From assembly GCF_014904065.1 (NCBI RefSeq), contig NZ_JACXJG010000018.1, positions 75,796-84,239 of the forward strand: a stretch of 8,444 nt of DNA, written 5' to 3'. The stretch is from Gulosibacter sediminis. Lineage in GTDB: Bacteria > Actinomycetota > Actinomycetes > Actinomycetales > Microbacteriaceae. Under the pieces are notes generated by a model. The model saw nothing but the letters and a program-made list of their open reading frames with translations. It was not told where the DNA came from and searched no databases. The translations under genes and the position numbers were made by a program. Shown here piece by piece: positions 5,871 through 8,444 of the stretch. The stretch's first letter is position 1. Each line of letters starts with the position of its first letter.

Positions 5871-6853
5871 CCGACGAGCGACAGAATCTGCCCCTCGCCC
5901 GTGCCATGAACGCCGGCCTGCGCGCCGCGCTCGAGGCTGACGAGAAGGTGCTGCTCATGGGCGAAGACATCGGCCCGCTGGGCGGCGTCTTCCGCATCAC
6001 CGAGCACCTCCAGCGTGACTTCGGCAAGCACCGCGTGTTCGACACCCCGCTCGCCGAGTCGGGCATCATCGGCACCGCCATTGGCCTCGCGATGCGCGGC
6101 TACCGGCCCGTCTGCGAGATTCAGTTCGACGGTTTCGTCTATCCAGGCTTCGACCAGATCACGACGCAGCTCGCGAAGATCCCGGCCCGCACCGACGGCA
6201 ACGTGAAGCTCCCGCTCGTCATCCGCATCCCGTACGGAGGGCACGTCGGCGCGGTCGAGCACCACCAGGAGAGCCCCGAGACCTACTTCGCCCACACACC
6301 GGGCCTGCGCGTGGTCTCGCCGTCGACGCCGAATGATGCCTACTGGATGATCCAGCAGGCGATTCGCAGCGATGATCCGGTCGTATTCCTCGAGCCGAAG
6401 TCGCGCTACTGGCCGAAGGGCGAGGTCGACACCGCGCTCGAAACCGTCTCGCTGCACGAGAGCCGCGTGGCCCGCGAGGGCACGGACGTGACACTCATCG
6501 GCTTCGGCGCGCAGACCGCGATGAACCTGCAGGCCGCCGACCTCGCGTCGAAGGATGGCGTGTCGATCGAGGTTGTCGACCTGCGCACGCTCGCGCCGAT
6601 CGACTACGCCCCGCTCATCGAGTCGGCGCGCAAGACCGGCCGCGTCGTCGTCGCGCAGGAGGCGCCGGGCAACGTCTCGCTCGGCAGCGAGCTCGCCGCC
6701 ACCCTGACTGAGCGCTGCTTCTACTCGCTCGAGGCGCCAGTGCTTCGCGTTTCGGCGTACAACGTGCCGTTCCCGCCCACCCGCCTGCAGAACGTCTACC
6801 TGCCCGACGTCGACCGCGTGCTGGACGCCGTCGACCGCGTGCTCGAGTACTAG
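5867..6853 (+). CDS. bkdB: Branched-chain 2-oxo acid dehydrogenase E1 component, beta subunit
   Basis: A 328-aa beta subunit that completes the TPP active site of E1 with the preceding alpha subunit. The N-terminal transketolase-type domain holds GEDIGPLGGVFRIT and FDTPLAESGIIG, where Glu64 is the residue expected to contact the TPP aminopyrimidine. IPYGGHVGAVEHHQESPETYF carries the active-site histidine region (His132-His133); a Gln stands where many relatives have Ser. The C-terminal domain includes DVTLIGFGAQT and the VVVAQEAP block. Length is normal. The ATG overlaps the alpha-subunit stop by four bases, and GGAGGAG (5855-5861) lies five bases upstream inside that gene, so translation of the two subunits is coupled, as expected for a 1:1 complex. 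Confidence 0.93.
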   Translation: MTDERQNLPLARAMNAGLRAALEADEKVLLMGEDIGPLGGVFRITEHLQRDFGKHRVFDTPLAESGIIGTAIGLAMRGYRPVCEIQFDGFVYPGFDQITTQLAKIPARTDGNVKLPLVIRIPYGGHVGAVEHHQESPETYFAHTPGLRVVSPSTPNDAYWMIQQAIRSDDPVVFLEPKSRYWPKGEVDTALETVSLHESRVAREGTDVTLIGFGAQTAMNLQAADLASKDGVSIEVVDLRTLAPIDYAPLIESARKTGRVVVAQEAPGNVSLGSELAATLTERCFYSLEAPVLRVSAYNVPFPPTRLQNVYLPDVDRVLDAVDRVLEY

Positions 6854-6862
6854 GAGTCGACC

Positions 6863-8215
6863 ATGAGCATCGAGTTCGAACTGCCGGAAATCGGTGAGGG
6901 CCTGACCGAAGCGACCATCGTGAACTGGCACGTCAGGGCCGGCGACACCGTCGCGGTCAACGACGTGCTCGTCGAGGTCGAGACCGCGAAGTCGCTGGTC
7001 GAGATGCCGAGCCCATTTGCCGGCGTGATCGACGAGCTGATCCCCGCCGAGGGCGAAGAAGTGGAGGTCGGCAGCGTGATCCTCACCTGGACCGACCCGG
7101 CCGACCCTGATGGCGACAGCCACCCCGGCATTACGACCCCCGAAGTGGCCGAGGCCGAGCAGGATGCGGCGCAGAGCGTGAGCGAGGAGGGCGACGCCGA
7201 GGTCGGTGCGAGCCTCGTCGGCTACGGCTCGGCACCGGCCGCGAGCTCGCGCCGCAGCGCGCGTCACGCCTCGAACGCCCGCCGCGCGGCGAAGGCCGCC
7301 GCGGAGCGCCGCAAGAAGCCCGAGCTGCCCGCATCCGTGCCCGCGGCAGCCGCGTTCCCGATCATCGCGAAGCCGCCGATCCGCAAGCTCGCGAAGGACC
7401 TCGAGGTCGACCTCTCATCGGTCACCGCGACGGGCCAGGCCGGCGAGATCACCCGCGACGACGTGATTCGTCACGCCGAGCAGGCGAAGCTGTTTACAAA
7501 CCTCGAGACGCCGAACTGGAACGAGGAGCGCGAGGAGCGCCACCCCGTCAAGGGCGTGCGCAAGATGATCGCGCAGAACATGGTGCAGTCGATGTTCACG
7601 GCGCCGCACGTGACGCTGTTTGTCGATGTCGACGCGTCCCGCACGATGGAGTACGTCAAGCGGCTCAAGGAGTCGCCCCACTTCGCCGGCATCAAGGTGT
7701 CGCCGCTGCTGCTCATCGCGAAGGCCGTCATGTGGGCGATTCAGCGCAACCCCACCACAAACGCCACGTGGACTGATGAGGAATACATCATCAAGCACTA
7801 CGTGAACCTCGGCATCGCCGCTGCCACGCCCCGCGGCCTGCTCGTGCCGAACATCAAGAACGCCCACGAGATGTCGATGCGCGAGCTCGCCGAATCGCTG
7901 CAGGAGCTCACCATCACGGCGCGCGACGGCAAGACCCCGCCCGCCGATCAGCAGGGCGGCACGTTCACCATCACGAACATCGGCGTCTTCGGTATGGACT
8001 CGGGCACGCCCGTGCTCAATCCCGGCGAAGTCGGCATCCTCGCGTTCGGCACCGTGCGCCCGAAGCCATGGGTGGTCGACGACGAGGTGCGCGTCCGCCA
8101 GGTCACGACGCTCGCCGCGAGCTTCGACCACCGCCTCGTCGACGGCGATGTCGCCTCGCGCTTCCTCGCCGATGTCGCGCGCATCGTCGAGGAGCCGGCG
8201 CTGCTGCTCGATTAG
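6863..8215 (+). CDS. bkdC: Dihydrolipoyl acyltransferase (E2) of the branched-chain 2-oxo acid dehydrogenase complex
   Basis: A 450-aa E2 core protein that accepts the acyl group from E1 on a lipoyl arm and transfers it to CoA. One lipoyl domain (about 2-77) has Lys43 in [10 protein letters not shown] as the lipoylation site. An acidic, Ala-rich linker (about 80-115) is followed by LVGYG (118-122), a motif I recall from actinobacterial E2 proteins, then an unusual strongly basic stretch (about 130-156, many Arg, Lys and Ala). The peripheral-subunit-binding domain (about 171-206) includes [13 protein letters not shown]. The catalytic domain (about 225-450) ends with [15 protein letters not shown], giving His423 and Asp427 of the HxxxDG motif. 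GGAG overlapping the E1-beta stop lies six bases before the ATG, and the gap is nine bases, so this is the third gene of the operon. E3 (lipoamide dehydrogenase) is not nearby and is presumably shared with other complexes. Confidence 0.93.
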   Translation: MSIEFELPEIGEGLTEATIVNWHVRAGDTVAVNDVLVEVETAKSLVEMPSPFAGVIDELIPAEGEEVEVGSVILTWTDPADPDGDSHPGITTPEVAEAEQDAAQSVSEEGDAEVGASLVGYGSAPAASSRRSARHASNARRAAKAAAERRKKPELPASVPAAAAFPIIAKPPIRKLAKDLEVDLSSVTATGQAGEITRDDVIRHAEQAKLFTNLETPNWNEEREERHPVKGVRKMIAQNMVQSMFTAPHVTLFVDVDASRTMEYVKRLKESPHFAGIKVSPLLLIAKAVMWAIQRNPTTNATWTDEEYIIKHYVNLGIAAATPRGLLVPNIKNAHEMSMRELAESLQELTITARDGKTPPADQQGGTFTITNIGVFGMDSGTPVLNPGEVGILAFGTVRPKPWVVDDEVRVRQVTTLAASFDHRLVDGDVASRFLADVARIVEEPALLLD

Positions 8216-8229
8216 TGTGAGCTAGTCGA
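8208..8229 (+). terminator. Weak hairpin over the end of the E2 gene
   Basis: TCGATTAG (8208-8215) can pair with CTAGTCGA (8222-8229) as an eight-base stem with one G-U wobble and a six-base loop. It covers the E2 stop codon and the end of the convergent gene. No T-tract follows, so it is at best a weak or factor-assisted end signal; the wobble becomes a mismatch in the minus-strand transcript. Confidence 0.25.
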
Positions 8230-8444
8230 TCCCCTGCGCGACGAGTTCCGTGACGATCTCGACCGCGTCGGCGTCGCCGGTCACCTCGACCGGCTCGCCG
8301 CGGCCCCAGAGCCACAGGTAGAGCGCGGCGGCGTCGGCGGATGCGCTGGCGTGCGGCAGGCTCCCGGCGTCGGTGTCGGCCTGCAGCGGTCGCGCGATGA
8401 GGGAGCTGATCTCCTTGCCGTCGCGCGGCCGAGTGCCCCCCCCC
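8222..8444 (-). CDS. C-terminal part of a maleylpyruvate isomerase (MDMPI)-like protein, cut by the right edge
   Basis: The last 73 codons of a minus-strand gene that enters from the right edge and ends with TAG at 8224-8222, six bases from the convergent E2 stop. The visible protein contains AAALYLWLWGRGEPVEV followed by TGDADAVEIVTELV. This resembles the C-terminal domain of mycothiol-dependent maleylpyruvate isomerase family proteins, whose ends typically carry a 'dLlLwLwGR ... v.v.Gd' pattern. Such proteins are DinB-like four-helix enzymes with an SCP2-like C-terminal domain, abundant in actinobacteria, and most have unknown substrates. The N-terminal metal-binding half is outside the window, so catalytic residues cannot be checked. 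The family call is from this short pattern only. Confidence 0.6.
   Translation of the reverse strand, partial: GGGTRPRDGKEISSLIARPLQADTDAGSLPHASASADAAALYLWLWGRGEPVEVTGDADAVEIVTELVAQGID

Noticed and set aside
5789..7267. A 492-codon open frame on the minus strand opposite the E1-beta and E2 genes
   Set aside because: It is a shadow of high-GC codon usage; its translation is Arg/Asp/His/Val-rich low-complexity, without family resemblance, while the opposite strand encodes well-recognised proteins.
1..8444. CRISPR array, tRNA, rRNA, insertion sequence or riboswitch
   Set aside because: No regularly spaced direct repeats, cloverleaf-like sequence, transposase or long structured leader was seen; the intergenic gaps are short (about 200 bp at most).

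Overview
The window looks like chromosomal DNA from a high-GC actinobacterium, most likely the Microbacteriaceae or a close relative. The basis is strong G/C preference at third codon positions, actinobacterial protein families (a partial protein resembling the C-terminus of mycothiol-dependent maleylpyruvate isomerases, type VII-secretion-like proteins, and a branched-chain 2-oxo acid dehydrogenase E2 with an 'LVGYG' linker motif), and several start codons laid out as in leaderless mRNAs. The assignment rests on protein character and gene order recognised by eye, not on a search.

Left part (1-991, minus strand): the N-terminal 149 codons of adenylosuccinate lyase (purB) run off the left edge. 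A complete low-molecular-weight protein-tyrosine phosphatase lies just upstream of it, 12 nt away, so the two probably form one transcript.

Accessory part (about 992-2988, plus strand): a divergent intergenic region of about 200 bp carries a perfect 8-bp inverted repeat and precedes a tightly coupled gene pair. The first gene encodes a 109-aa helical-hairpin protein of WXG100 size. The second encodes a 487-aa protein with an EspC-like N-terminal helical domain ending in a YxxxD motif, a long hydrophobic segment, and a C-terminal alpha/beta-hydrolase (lipase/esterase) domain with a GYSQG nucleophile elbow. This pair is the most interesting thing here: a candidate type VII (ESX) secreted hydrolase with its small partner, sitting without secretion machinery among housekeeping genes.

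Right part: a convergent gene for a four-helix membrane protein of the phage-holin-4 (YvlD-like) family shares its stop region with the hydrolase gene. Divergent from it is a class I/II PLP aminotransferase (HisC/aromatic aminotransferase type). It is followed by a complete three-gene operon for the E1-alpha, E1-beta and E2 subunits of a branched-chain 2-oxo acid dehydrogenase complex. An aminotransferase followed by a 2-oxo acid dehydrogenase would chemically suit amino acid breakdown to acyl-CoA, although the aminotransferase has its own promoter signals. The E3 subunit is not in the window. The window closes with the C-terminus of a minus-strand maleylpyruvate-isomerase-like gene and a run of nine C at the very edge.

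There is no rRNA, tRNA, CRISPR array, insertion sequence or integrase that I can see.
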